From assembly GCA_964528085.1 (NCBI GenBank), contig CAZGRE010000053.1, positions 1-7,373 of the forward strand: DNA of 7,373 nt, written 5' to 3'. Source of the stretch: B2-G16 sp964528085. Lineage in GTDB: Bacteria; Bipolaricaulota; Bipolaricaulia; UBA7950; UBA9294. Every line of letters begins with the position of its first letter. The stretch's first letter is position 1. This document shows positions 1 through 7,373 of the stretch, piece after piece. The position numbers and the translations under genes are program-made. The notes below the pieces were generated by a model that was not told the DNA's origin, made no database searches, and saw nothing but the letters and a program-made list of their open reading frames with translations.

Positions 1-525
1 CGGGATCGGATCGTTCTCGCGCTGGCCGGCATCGAGTGAGACGTAACTCAGCGCCTCGCGTGCCTTGAATATCTCAGCGATACCCTCCTCAGCGATGTTG
101 ACCGTCTCTGCGAGCTCGCTCAGGGTAGGAAGCCTCCCCTTCTCCCGGAGGAGCCGCGCCTCTGCCCCTTCGATCTGACGGTTCAGGTCCTTCATCCACG
201 CCGGGATCTTCGCCCGCTTCACCCGATCGCGGATGTATTGGCGGATCTCCCCCTTGATCAGGTTTAAGGCGTACTCCGAAAACGACTTCCCGCGCGCCAG
301 GTCGTAGTTGTGAACGGCGTTCAGCAGCCCAAGATACCCGGGGCGGAAGAGCTCCTCCTTCGGAAAACCGCTGTTTGAAAACGAGGTTTCGACCACCTCT
401 TCGATCAGTGGCATAGCCCGACGGATCAGTTCCTCGCGCACCTCCGCCCCCTCATCCGGCGATGAGAGGAGAGCGAGCAGATCGTCGAGGGATAGCTCGT
501 GCAGGTCCTCCGCCTTCTCAGACAT
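1..525 (-). CDS. SigB/SigF-type sigma-70 family RNA polymerase sigma factor (3' end beyond window)
   Basis: The frame is open from an ATG at 525 to the left edge (175 codons, no stop), so the C-terminus with region 4 is missing. The product should direct RNA polymerase to a subset of promoters. Residues about 30-55 are the helical start of region 2. Residues 57-100 match regions 2.1-2.4 of the SigB/SigF/SigG group: EELFRPGYLGLLNAV, then NYDLARGKSFSEYAL, then KGEIRQYIRD. IPAWMKDL (108-115) and RLPTLSELAETVNI (131-144) fit the region 3 helices, and ALSYVSLDAG (158-167) matches the conserved A.S.D segment leading to region 4. There is no region 1.1, so this is not a housekeeping sigma. The start is fixed by the upstream gene's stop, one nucleotide away (TAG-T-ATG). 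A weak AGTGAG lies inside that gene's end, suggesting translational coupling. No anti-sigma or anti-anti-sigma gene is visible in the window. Family assignment is firm; the regulon is unknown. Confidence 0.92.
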   Translation of the reverse strand, partial: MSEKAEDLHELSLDDLLALLSSPDEGAEVREELIRRAMPLIEEVVETSFSNSGFPKEELFRPGYLGLLNAVHNYDLARGKSFSEYALNLIKGEIRQYIRDRVKRAKIPAWMKDLNRQIEGAEARLLREKGRLPTLSELAETVNIAEEGIAEIFKAREALSYVSLDAGQRENDPIP

Positions 526-526
526 A

Positions 527-1690
527 CTAAAAACTCACTGAAAAACCGAAGACGACCAGATCGATCCCGGTGAAATCGAACTCGGCGCGTGTGTACAAAA
601 CGACGCCGGAGAAGGTCACATCCGCGTAGACGCACTCACTCGCAAACCCGCCTGCATCGAACGCCGTCAGGCTTCTGAACGTCACCGGATCGATCACCGC
701 CTCAATCGCCACGAGCTCCTGGGAGAAGAGGAACGAGCCGTCGAAGTCGGTCTCCGTCGTCACGGTAACACCGTATACCTCGAACGAAACGGCGAACCCC
801 TGACCGGAGAAGACGATCGGGATCGGGGACGGCACGATCGGCGGAGCGAACATCGTATGAGAGGTGAACCTGACGGTGTCGATCGATAGATCGACGATGA
901 AATCGAACCCCGTGATCGCGAACGACCCGTCGAACGTCATCGAAGTCAGGAAGCTGAGTTCCGGCTCCTCGAACCGATAGCCGAGCTCGAACAACGTCTC
1001 GGTCAGGCCCATGTAGTCAAACCATGTGGTATTGCTCGCGATCAGCCCCTGACAGTCGACCTTAAGCCGGATGAGCTCCTCCTCGAAGTAGAAACCGCTC
1101 ACGACGGTGACATCGAGGTCGACCGGCACGGCACACACCTCGGCGAGGTGCTCGAACAGGTAGAGGAGCTCGTAAGAGAACGGCGCCCGCACCCCATCGA
1201 GGGCGTTAACGAGATCTACCGCTCCGAATCCGGTCAGGCTCGTTATGGAGAACCCGCTGATGATCCCGCTCGAGATCTCGATCACCGCTCCCATGCTGTA
1301 GGTCTGCACCGCGCCGATGTCCGCCAGGATCCAGTCGATCCCGAGGTTGACCCCGACGATCGCCAGATCGATCGCAAGCTCGTTACGGCTGAACGCCGGC
1401 TCGAATCGGATTTCCTCCCTAATCCCTACCGCACCGAGATCGAGCACGAAGCTCACCCGTTCGGACTGAAACCCGGAAAGATCGAATCCCGTCTCCGATG
1501 CGAACGAGAACCCGCTGATATCAAAACCGAGGGCGAGATCGACTCCGACGTTATATGACGTAGGAGGGACCGGGGTATAGGTGACCTCAAACCCAACGCT
1601 TCCGGAAAACCCGAGATTCTGGGCCGAGCCAACGATGCAACCGGACGCCACAATCAGAACGAGCAATATTACAAACCGCACACGCGCCAT
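527..1690 (-). CDS. Exported, highly acidic beta-repeat protein, putative outer-membrane or surface protein
   Basis: I do not recognise a named family. The 387-residue product begins with a clear signal peptide: basic RVR, a hydrophobic stretch at 6-20, and a likely signal peptidase I site after GSA (residue 23). The rest is strand-rich with alternating hydrophobics. It carries degenerate copies of a pattern like x-F-x-S-x-T-x-F-D-x-x-G-F at about 60-74, 146-160, 215-229, 245-259, 273-284, 307-321, 336-350 and 358-378. It ends in GFSVSF, and a C-terminal Phe is typical of outer-membrane barrels. Composition is extreme: one lysine (K210), roughly 11 Arg/Lys against almost 50 Asp/Glu in the mature part, and three mature cysteines (186, 213, 353). 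The ATG at 1690 is preferred over an in-frame GTG at 1714 because GAGGAGGGG sits at 1694-1702, just upstream of the ATG. It is co-directional with, and 1 nt from, the sigma gene. Barrel versus beta-solenoid versus secreted fibre cannot be decided by eye. Confidence 0.85.
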   Translation of the reverse strand: MARVRFVILLVLIVASGCIVGSAQNLGFSGSVGFEVTYTPVPPTSYNVGVDLALGFDISGFSFASETGFDLSGFQSERVSFVLDLGAVGIREEIRFEPAFSRNELAIDLAIVGVNLGIDWILADIGAVQTYSMGAVIEISSGIISGFSITSLTGFGAVDLVNALDGVRAPFSYELLYLFEHLAEVCAVPVDLDVTVVSGFYFEEELIRLKVDCQGLIASNTTWFDYMGLTETLFELGYRFEEPELSFLTSMTFDGSFAITGFDFIVDLSIDTVRFTSHTMFAPPIVPSPIPIVFSGQGFAVSFEVYGVTVTTETDFDGSFLFSQELVAIEAVIDPVTFRSLTAFDAGGFASECVYADVTFSGVVLYTRAEFDFTGIDLVVFGFSVSF

Positions 1691-1703
1691 GATCCCCTCC
1701 TCA

Positions 1704-1735
1704 AGAACTCGCACCGATCAGGGTAGGCGAGTTCT
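1704..1735 (-). promoter_or_regulatory. Perfect 9-bp inverted repeat in the leader of the beta-repeat gene, next to its ribosome-binding site
   Basis: AGAACTCGC at 1704-1712 is perfectly complementary to GCGAGTTCT at 1727-1735, with a 14-nt loop. On the minus-strand transcript the hairpin ends one nucleotide before the GAGGAGGGG ribosome-binding site (1694-1702). It could stabilise the mRNA, modulate translation, or act as a dyad operator in DNA. On the plus strand it is followed by only four T's, so it is not a good terminator in either direction. The pairing is seen directly; the role is inference. Confidence 0.45.
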
Positions 1736-1829
1736 CCTTTTCCGCATGGGAAATGGGAGCACGCAACGTCGTTGGTTTGTCACCCCATCCGGGGACAGGT
1801 GTACCGCTCCCTCACCATCGAGGATGCTC
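1715..1829. other. Intergenic spacer between the serine block and the beta-repeat/sigma unit
   Basis: No gene or convincing sigma-70 promoter is seen on either strand here. It holds half of the 1704-1735 inverted repeat and an imperfect hairpin at 1778-1797. The hairpin pairs TGTC-CCC with GGGGACA: 7 bp, one bulged A, 5-nt loop. Neither has a T-run in the leftward direction, so no standard intrinsic terminator separates DUF1015 from the next gene. The beta-repeat gene may be read through from the serine operon, or may use an alternative-sigma promoter that I cannot recognise. Confidence 0.5.
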
Positions 1830-3125
<1,296 letters not shown>

Positions 3126-3133
3126 CGGTCCTC

Positions 3134-4054
3134 CTAGGCTGACGTTGCGAACTCGATCACGATCTTCGCCGCCTCGCCCCCGACCCGGGCCTGCGCCTCC
3201 ACGGTCGAGGCACCGATGTGCGGGGTGAGGGAGAGGTTCTCCTGGGAAAACAGCGGGGAATTCACGTCCGGCGGCTCGGTCGCGAAGACGTCGAGGGCGG
3301 CACCAGCCACCTTCCCGCTCGCGAGCGCCGCAGCGAGCGCGTCCTCGTCGATCACCCCGCCGCGGGCGCAGTTCACGATCCGAACACCATCCTTCATCTG
3401 AGCGAACTCTTTCTTTCCAATCGTGGCCCCCTCCTTCGGATCGAACGGGATGTGGAGCGAGATGAAGTCGCTGCGCTCGAGGAGGTCGGCGAACGGGACC
3501 ATCGTCACGATCTCGGGGAGCGGGCTCTGGGTGATGAACTTGTCGAACGCGATCACGGTCATCCCGAGGGCGTGCGCCTTCTTCGCCAGGGCCTGGCCGA
3601 TCCGGCCGATCCCGACGATCCCCAGGGTCTTCCCCGCGATCTCCACCCCCTTGAGCCCCTTCTTTTCCCATTTTCCGTTCTTGAGCGAGACGGTCCCGCG
3701 GGCGATGTGGCGGGCGAGCGACAGGATGTGGCCGAGCGCCAGCTCGGCGACCGAGTTCGTGCTCGCACCCGGGGTGTTCCGCACCTCGATCCCCTTGGAG
3801 CGGGCGTAGTCCACGTCGATGTTGTCGAGCCCGACCCCGGCGCGCACGATTAGTTTCAGGTTCGTCGCCGCGTCGATCGCCTCTTTTCTCACCTTGGTCG
3901 CGCTGCGGACGACGATCGCCTCGTAGTTCGGGATCGTCGCGACGAGCTCGTCGGGGGACATGTCGGTCTTGACGTCGACCGAAAGGCCGGATTCCTTCAT
4001 CTCATCGACCGCGTCCTGCGCGAGCGGGTCGGATACGAGAACGCGAAATGCCAT
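3134..4054 (-). CDS. serA: D-3-phosphoglycerate dehydrogenase, short form without ACT domain
   Basis: The enzyme oxidises 3-phosphoglycerate to 3-phosphohydroxypyruvate with NAD+, the first step of the phosphorylated serine pathway, in the cytoplasm. The 306-residue product has the D-2-hydroxyacid dehydrogenase layout. RSATKV (50-55) and RAGVGLDNID (71-80) belong to the substrate domain. The Rossmann fingerprint is GIGRIG (148-153), with Asp171 placed to bind the NAD ribose. NCARGGVIDE (228-237) supplies catalytic Arg231, ATEPP supplies Glu260, and TPHIGAST (277-284) supplies His279. The protein stops right after the catalytic domain. E. coli SerA is about 410 residues with an ACT domain and mycobacterial SerA about 530, so serine feedback through ACT should be absent. 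The ATG at 4054 has GGGAGGG at 4059-4065 and lies 11 nt after the aminotransferase stop. A longer open frame upstream overlaps that gene and is rejected. Other hydroxyacid dehydrogenase activities are possible, but the context favours SerA. Confidence 0.95.
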   Translation of the reverse strand: MAFRVLVSDPLAQDAVDEMKESGLSVDVKTDMSPDELVATIPNYEAIVVRSATKVRKEAIDAATNLKLIVRAGVGLDNIDVDYARSKGIEVRNTPGASTNSVAELALGHILSLARHIARGTVSLKNGKWEKKGLKGVEIAGKTLGIVGIGRIGQALAKKAHALGMTVIAFDKFITQSPLPEIVTMVPFADLLERSDFISLHIPFDPKEGATIGKKEFAQMKDGVRIVNCARGGVIDEDALAAALASGKVAGAALDVFATEPPDVNSPLFSQENLSLTPHIGASTVEAQARVGGEAAKIVIEFATSA

Positions 4055-4065
4055 CTTTCCCTCCC

Positions 4066-5133
4066 TTATAGTCCTAGGATTTCCTCGATCGCCGCGAGCA
4101 GCCCGAGGATCTCGTCCGGCTGGGTATCCCCCATGTGGGCGATCCGGAACGTCTTCTCCTTGATCTGCCCGTAGCCGTTCGAGATCCGTACGTGATAGTC
4201 GTTCACCAACCGGTCGATCAGCCCCTTCACCGAGATCCCGCGCGTGTTTTCGACGCAGGTGAGGGTCTTCGACCAGTACCCCTCTTCCGGGTAGATGTCG
4301 AAGTAGCGCTTCGCCCAATCCTGCACGATCTTCGCCATCCTCTCGTGGCGGGCGAACCGCTCCTCCAGCCCCTCGGCGAGGATGTCGTCGAGCTGGGCGT
4401 TCAGGGCGAAGAGGTGCGGGATCGCCGGGGTGGACGGGGTCTGGCCCTTCTGGTGGTACTTGTACATGTTGTTCAAGTTGAAGTAGTAGCTGCGCGGCGG
4501 GACGGTCTTCGCCCGCTCCAACGCCCGCTCGGATACCGCGGCGACGGCGAGCCCGGCCGGGAGGGCGAACGCCTTCTGCAACCCGGCCAAGACGAAGTCG
4601 ATCCCCCACGCGTCGGTCTCGATCTTCACCCCGGCCATCCCGCTCACCGCATCGACGAGGAGGAATACATCGGGGTACCGCTTCACCACCTCAGCGATCT
4701 CGGAAAGCGGGTTCATCATCCCGGTCGAGGTCTCGTTTAAGACCAACGTCACCGCGTCGTACTTCCCGGTCTTCAGCTGCTCGTCGACCATCTCCGGCTT
4801 GATCGCAACGTTCCAGTCGACCTCGAACGCGTCGCACGGGACCCCGTTTCCGACTGTGATCTCGTGCCAGCGCTTGGAGAACGCGCCGTTCACCAGGTTC
4901 AGGCAGCGCTTGGCGACCAGGTTCGTCACCGCCGATTCCATCGCCCCAGTCGAGGAGGAGGTGAACAGGAAGACCGGGTTCTTCGTGTACAGGAGCTTCT
5001 GCAGCTTCGGCTGGATCTCGGCGTAGAGCTCGGAGAACTCGGGCGAGCGATGATGGATCTGGGGGGTCGACAGCTCCTTCAGGATCTCCGGCCTGACCTC
5101 GGTCGGACCGGGGGTGAATAGACGGTTGTGCAT
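4066..5133 (-). CDS. Class V aminotransferase, probable phosphoserine aminotransferase (SerC-like role)
   Basis: This PLP-dependent enzyme of the SPT/AGAT (class V) branch has 355 residues, typical for the family. LFTPGPTEV (5-13) is the conserved opening. TSSSTGAMES (58-67) forms the phosphate-binding turn, NETSTG (133-138) stacks on the cofactor, and LVDAVSG (159-165) supplies Asp161 for the pyridine nitrogen. AGLQKAFALP (183-192) carries the Schiff-base Lys187. QTPSTPA (231-237) and the FRIAHMG segment with Arg330 (329-335) complete the active site. By sequence it could be annotated alanine-glyoxylate or serine-pyruvate aminotransferase. Its place directly upstream of serA argues for converting phosphohydroxypyruvate plus glutamate to phosphoserine, as proposed for similar serA-linked enzymes in Thermotoga and clostridia. 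The start at 5133 has GGAGGG 3 nt upstream and begins at the family's usual first residues. An in-frame start at 5217 would place the promoter inside the gene. It is the first gene of the leftward operon. Confidence 0.93.
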   Translation of the reverse strand: MHNRLFTPGPTEVRPEILKELSTPQIHHRSPEFSELYAEIQPKLQKLLYTKNPVFLFTSSSTGAMESAVTNLVAKRCLNLVNGAFSKRWHEITVGNGVPCDAFEVDWNVAIKPEMVDEQLKTGKYDAVTLVLNETSTGMMNPLSEIAEVVKRYPDVFLLVDAVSGMAGVKIETDAWGIDFVLAGLQKAFALPAGLAVAAVSERALERAKTVPPRSYYFNLNNMYKYHQKGQTPSTPAIPHLFALNAQLDDILAEGLEERFARHERMAKIVQDWAKRYFDIYPEEGYWSKTLTCVENTRGISVKGLIDRLVNDYHVRISNGYGQIKEKTFRIAHMGDTQPDEILGLLAAIEEILGL

Positions 5134-5164
5134 AGTCCCTCCGTTAATGAATCGGTTCACCCGG

Positions 5165-5193
5165 AGGATAACACCCCGATTCCCCCTTTGCAA
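5165..5193 (-). promoter_or_regulatory. Sigma-70-type promoter of the serine operon
   Basis: Read on the minus strand, TTGCAA (5188-5193) and TATCCT (5165-5170) are separated by exactly 17 bp. Each hexamer matches the consensus at 4 of 6 positions. Transcription would start near 5158, giving a leader of about 25 nt before the aminotransferase ATG at 5133. No riboswitch-sized leader is present. The assignment rests on spacing and position only. Confidence 0.6.
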
Positions 5194-5194
5194 C

Positions 5195-5206
5195 GGGCCT
5201 TCGCCC
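5195..5206. repeat. Short dyad between the two divergent promoters
   Basis: GGGC (5195-5198) and GCCC (5203-5206) flank the four bases CTTC. On the minus strand the same stretch contains GAAGGGC twice in tandem. It lies between the two -35 hexamers and could be an operator, but a 4-bp stem is easily random in GC-rich DNA. Confidence 0.2.
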
Positions 5207-5220
5207 TTCCCCGACATGAT

Positions 5221-5249
5221 TTGGAGCCGGGTTCCATACCGGCTAGAAT
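5221..5249 (+). promoter_or_regulatory. Sigma-70-type promoter of lemA and the DUF2207 gene
   Basis: TTGGAG (5221-5226, 3 of 6 to consensus) and TAGAAT (5244-5249, 5 of 6) are spaced by exactly 17 bp. The start would fall near 5256, leaving a leader of about 17 nt that carries AAGGAGGG (5262-5269). A GCCGG/CCGGC inverted repeat (5226-5230 and 5239-5243) sits between the hexamers and could bind a regulator. It faces away from the serine-operon promoter, with about 27 bp between the two -35 elements. Confidence 0.6.
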
Positions 5250-5272
5250 CGCGGGGTTAAAAAGGAGGGAGC

Positions 5273-5824
5273 ATGGGTGCAGTCATCGCTCTGATCGTCG
5301 CTCTAGTGATCGTTCTACTCTGGGGTGTATTCAGCTACAACCGGCTCGTCCGCCTCCGCGTTCGCGCTGAGGAATCATGGCGGGATATCGACACGCAGCT
5401 CAAGCGGAGATGGGATTTGATTCCAAACCTCGTCGAGACGGTAAAGGGGTATGCTACCCACGAGAGGGAGGTATTCGAACGGGTAACAGAGGCCCGCGCC
5501 CGTGCCCTCGCCGCTGCCGGTCCGGCCGAGCAGGCGCAGGCGGAAGAGGGGTTGAAGAACGCCCTCTTCTCCCTGTTCGCCGTCGCTGAGAACTACCCGC
5601 AGCTTAAGGCGAACGAGAACTTCCTCAAGCTGCAACGGACGCTTGAGGAGGCGGAGGACGCGATACAGCGCTCAAGGCGCTACTACAACGCCGTCGTACG
5701 GGAGCTGAACACGAACATCCTCACCTTCCCGCGGAGCATCATCGCAGCGATGTTCAAGTTCAAGGAGCGCGAGTTTTATATGCTCCCGGAGGAGGAGCGC
5801 GGCCTACCTCAGGTCAGGTTTTAA
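5273..5824 (+). CDS. lemA: LemA family membrane-anchored protein
   Basis: The 183-residue product has the normal LemA length and order of parts. One N-terminal membrane segment (about 4-20) is followed by a helical domain expected outside the membrane. Signature stretches are AEESWRDIDTQLKRRWDLIP (32-51), NLVETVKGYA (52-61), AVAENYPQLKANENFLKLQ (103-121) and RRYYNAVVRELNTNILTFP (135-153). The biochemical role of LemA is unsettled; it is linked to envelope homeostasis and often lies near htpX or DUF2207 genes. Here it is the first gene after its own promoter, with AAGGAGGG (5262-5269) 3 nt before the ATG. Its stop overlaps the start of the DUF2207 gene by one base (TAATG), so the two are surely co-expressed. 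Unlike its neighbours it is almost free of GATC after base 5311. Confidence 0.95.
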   Translation: MGAVIALIVALVIVLLWGVFSYNRLVRLRVRAEESWRDIDTQLKRRWDLIPNLVETVKGYATHEREVFERVTEARARALAAAGPAEQAQAEEGLKNALFSLFAVAENYPQLKANENFLKLQRTLEEAEDAIQRSRRYYNAVVRELNTNILTFPRSIIAAMFKFKEREFYMLPEEERGLPQVRF

Positions 5825-7373
5825 TGCGTAGATTCGCGCTGGGCGCCATCATCCTGACCGCTGCTCTCTCCCTGGCGGCAGCCGGGACCCTGAGGATAGA
5901 TAGCTTCGACTGCAGGCTAGATCTGACCGGGGAGGGGAGGCTCAGGGTCGTCGAGAGCATCTCGGTCACGTTCCTCACCCCGCATCACGGGATCGAGCGG
6001 TATATCCCGGTCTCCTACCGGATCCCTGCGGTGGGGACGAGCACATCGATCGACTTTCACCTCGACGACGTGAGGATGGACGGGCTCCCCGTCCCCTACA
6101 CCGTCCAGAGGAGGGGGAGGGAGGAGCTGATCCGGATCGGTGACCCGGATCGAACGATCACCGGAACGCACCTCTACACGATCGGGTACACGGCTTCCCA
6201 TGTCCTCCTCTTCCACGAAGACTACCTCCAGCTCTACTGGAACGTCACCGGGAACGATTGGAGGATCCCAATCGAGCGGGCGACCGCGTCGCTCGGCCTC
6301 CCCGATACCGTCGATCCCTCACTCGTATCCTCGATATCGTACGTCGGCTACTACGGGAGCGGGACGCGCGGAGAGGGAGGGATGATAGATGAGGCCGGCC
6401 GGCTGAACTTCGCTTCCGGGAAGCTCATCCCGGGCGAGGGGCTGACGATCGACGTCTCGATCCCCCGCGATCTACTGCCGATTCAGCCGCCGTCGCTCGG
6501 CGAGCGGATCGCCCGGTTTCTCGCGTTAAACAAGCTCGCGTTCCTCCCTATTCTCACCCTGATCGGAATGATCATCCTCTGGTACAGGGTCGGCCGCGAT
6601 CCGCGGCCGGGGATCATCCCCCCGGCGTTCGAGCCGCCGGCAGGGTTGAGCGCCGGGGAGGTAGGGGTACTGATCGACGATCGAATCGATCTGCGCGACA
6701 TATCGGCGATGGTCGTCGAGCTCGCTGTGAAGGGCTTCCTCAGGATAGAGGAGATCCCGATCGAGGAACCAAAGATCCTCGACAGGGCGAGATCCCTGTT
6801 CGGACGCTCCGAGCCGGTCGACTACCGGTTCGTCCGCGGCAAGGGATCGAGCGAGGGGCTACCCCCGGTCGAAGAGGAGCTACTGGCGGCGATATTCGAC
6901 GATGAGAACCCGGACGAGCGGACCCTCTCATCACTTGAAAACGAGTTCTATCAGCACCTCCCGGCTCTTAAGTCGCGGCTCTACGGTCGACTGATCGACA
7001 AGGGGTACTACCCGCATAACCCGGAGCGGGTCCGGAGGTTCTACGCCGTCCTCGGGACTCTGATCCTCGGATTCGGGGTGTTCCTCGGTGCCTATGCCGC
7101 CTCTCTGTACCTCGGGATCGCTGTGGGGCTCTCCGGCCTCGTCATCCTCGCCTTCTCCCCGATCATGCCGCGGAAGACGAAGAAAGGGGCGCGCGTCCTA
7201 TCCGATGTCCTCGGCCTCTCCGAGTACATAAGGCGGGCGGAGGTCGATCGGATCGAGTTTCACGACGCCCCGGAGAAGAGCCCGCGCCTGTTCGAGAAGC
7301 TCCTCCCGTACGCGATCGCCCTCAACCTGACGCGGATCTGGACGAAGCAGTTCGAGGGGCTCCTCCGCGAGCC
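5824..7373 (+). CDS. DUF2207 family membrane protein (3' end beyond window)
   Basis: The frame is open from the ATG at 5824 to the right edge (516 complete codons), so the C-terminus is missing. Residues 1-20 form a signal peptide ending AAA/G. Residues 21-225 are the extracytoplasmic DUF2207 domain, with HGIERYIPVSYRIP (55-68) and LYWNVTGNDWRIPIE (137-151). A membrane segment follows at about 236-254. A cytoplasmic part starts with PPAGLSAGEVGVLID (271-285), and two more membrane segments lie near 407-425 and 428-446. The conserved end region is SEYIRRAEVDRIEF (466-479) and FEKLLPYAIALNLTRIWTKQ (490-509). The function is unknown. The family is commonly found next to lemA, and the 1-bp overlap implies the two products act together at the membrane. 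Translation probably depends on coupling, because only weak AGG motifs (5811-5818) precede the start. Confidence 0.93.
   Translation, partial: MRRFALGAIILTAALSLAAAGTLRIDSFDCRLDLTGEGRLRVVESISVTFLTPHHGIERYIPVSYRIPAVGTSTSIDFHLDDVRMDGLPVPYTVQRRGREELIRIGDPDRTITGTHLYTIGYTASHVLLFHEDYLQLYWNVTGNDWRIPIERATASLGLPDTVDPSLVSSISYVGYYGSGTRGEGGMIDEAGRLNFASGKLIPGEGLTIDVSIPRDLLPIQPPSLGERIARFLALNKLAFLPILTLIGMIILWYRVGRDPRPGIIPPAFEPPAGLSAGEVGVLIDDRIDLRDISAMVVELAVKGFLRIEEIPIEEPKILDRARSLFGRSEPVDYRFVRGKGSSEGLPPVEEELLAAIFDDENPDERTLSSLENEFYQHLPALKSRLYGRLIDKGYYPHNPERVRRFYAVLGTLILGFGVFLGAYAASLYLGIAVGLSGLVILAFSPIMPRKTKKGARVLSDVLGLSEYIRRAEVDRIEFHDAPEKSPRLFEKLLPYAIALNLTRIWTKQFEGLLRE

Noticed and set aside
1148..1558. Plus-strand open frame opposite the beta-repeat gene
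   Set aside because: Composition is that of a shadow frame, with no ribosome-binding site and no domain. The minus-strand frame has a signal peptide and a strong ribosome-binding site.
1631..1690. Lipoprotein signal in the beta-repeat protein (ASGC ending at residue 18)
   Set aside because: Position -3 is Ala instead of the usual Leu/Val/Ile, and a good signal peptidase I site (GSA before Gln24) follows shortly after. Lipidation remains a weak alternative.
1736..1741. Intrinsic terminator on the plus strand formed by the 1704-1735 hairpin plus T's
   Set aside because: Only four T's follow, broken by C's, and no plus-strand gene ends here.
3126..3671. N-terminal extension of the DUF1015 gene
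   Set aside because: It overlaps serA in another frame and reads as Arg/Asp/Gly-rich shadow sequence. AGGAGG at 3130-3135 supports the ATG at 3125.
3218..3853. Plus-strand open frame opposite serA
   Set aside because: It is antisense to the SerA catalytic core and its product is low-complexity Arg/Glu/Asp-rich, so it is a shadow.
4055..4609. N-terminal extension of serA
   Set aside because: The extension lies in a second frame within the aminotransferase gene. GGGAGGG at 4059-4065 and the family's usual start fix the ATG at 4054.
4135..4740. Plus-strand open frame opposite the aminotransferase
   Set aside because: It is antisense to the PLP-binding region of a well-supported gene and its product has no domain.

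Overview
This 7.4 kb stretch is a gene-dense, GC-rich (about 60% by eye) bacterial chromosomal segment. Nearly every start has a strong purine-rich Shine-Dalgarno sequence (GGAGG/AGGAGG types). I see no mobile element, CRISPR array or RNA gene. A secreted beta-rich protein ending in phenylalanine hints at a cell with an outer membrane. The short SerA paired with a class V aminotransferase resembles arrangements I know from Thermotoga and other deep-branching bacteria. A candidate phylum such as Bipolaricaulota/Acetothermia would fit, but this is a guess from overall flavour, not from a marker gene.

There are two divergent blocks. Leftward from about 5158, a promoter with near-ideal 17-bp spacing drives a tight three-gene serine block: a class V (phosphoserine-type) aminotransferase (4066-5133), a short D-3-phosphoglycerate dehydrogenase SerA (3134-4054) and a DUF1015 protein (1830-3125). 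The gaps are 11 and 8 nt. Together the first two convert 3-phosphoglycerate to phosphoserine. No classical phosphoserine phosphatase is present, and DUF1015 carries a DGHHR motif reminiscent of ParB/sulfiredoxin-fold serine kinases, which makes it the most interesting functional unknown here.

After a 139-nt gap with two potential hairpins, still leftward, comes a two-gene unit. It encodes a very acidic exported protein built from degenerate 'T-x-F-D-x-x-G-F' beta repeats (527-1690), followed one nucleotide later by a SigB/SigF-type sigma-70 family factor (1-525, cut by the window edge).

Rightward from a promoter at 5221-5249 runs a membrane block. LemA (5273-5824) overlaps by one base with a large DUF2207 membrane protein (5824 to beyond the right edge), a pairing common in bacteria. 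The divergent 139-bp spacer between the serine block and lemA holds both promoters. GATC tetranucleotides are strikingly frequent throughout, except in lemA.
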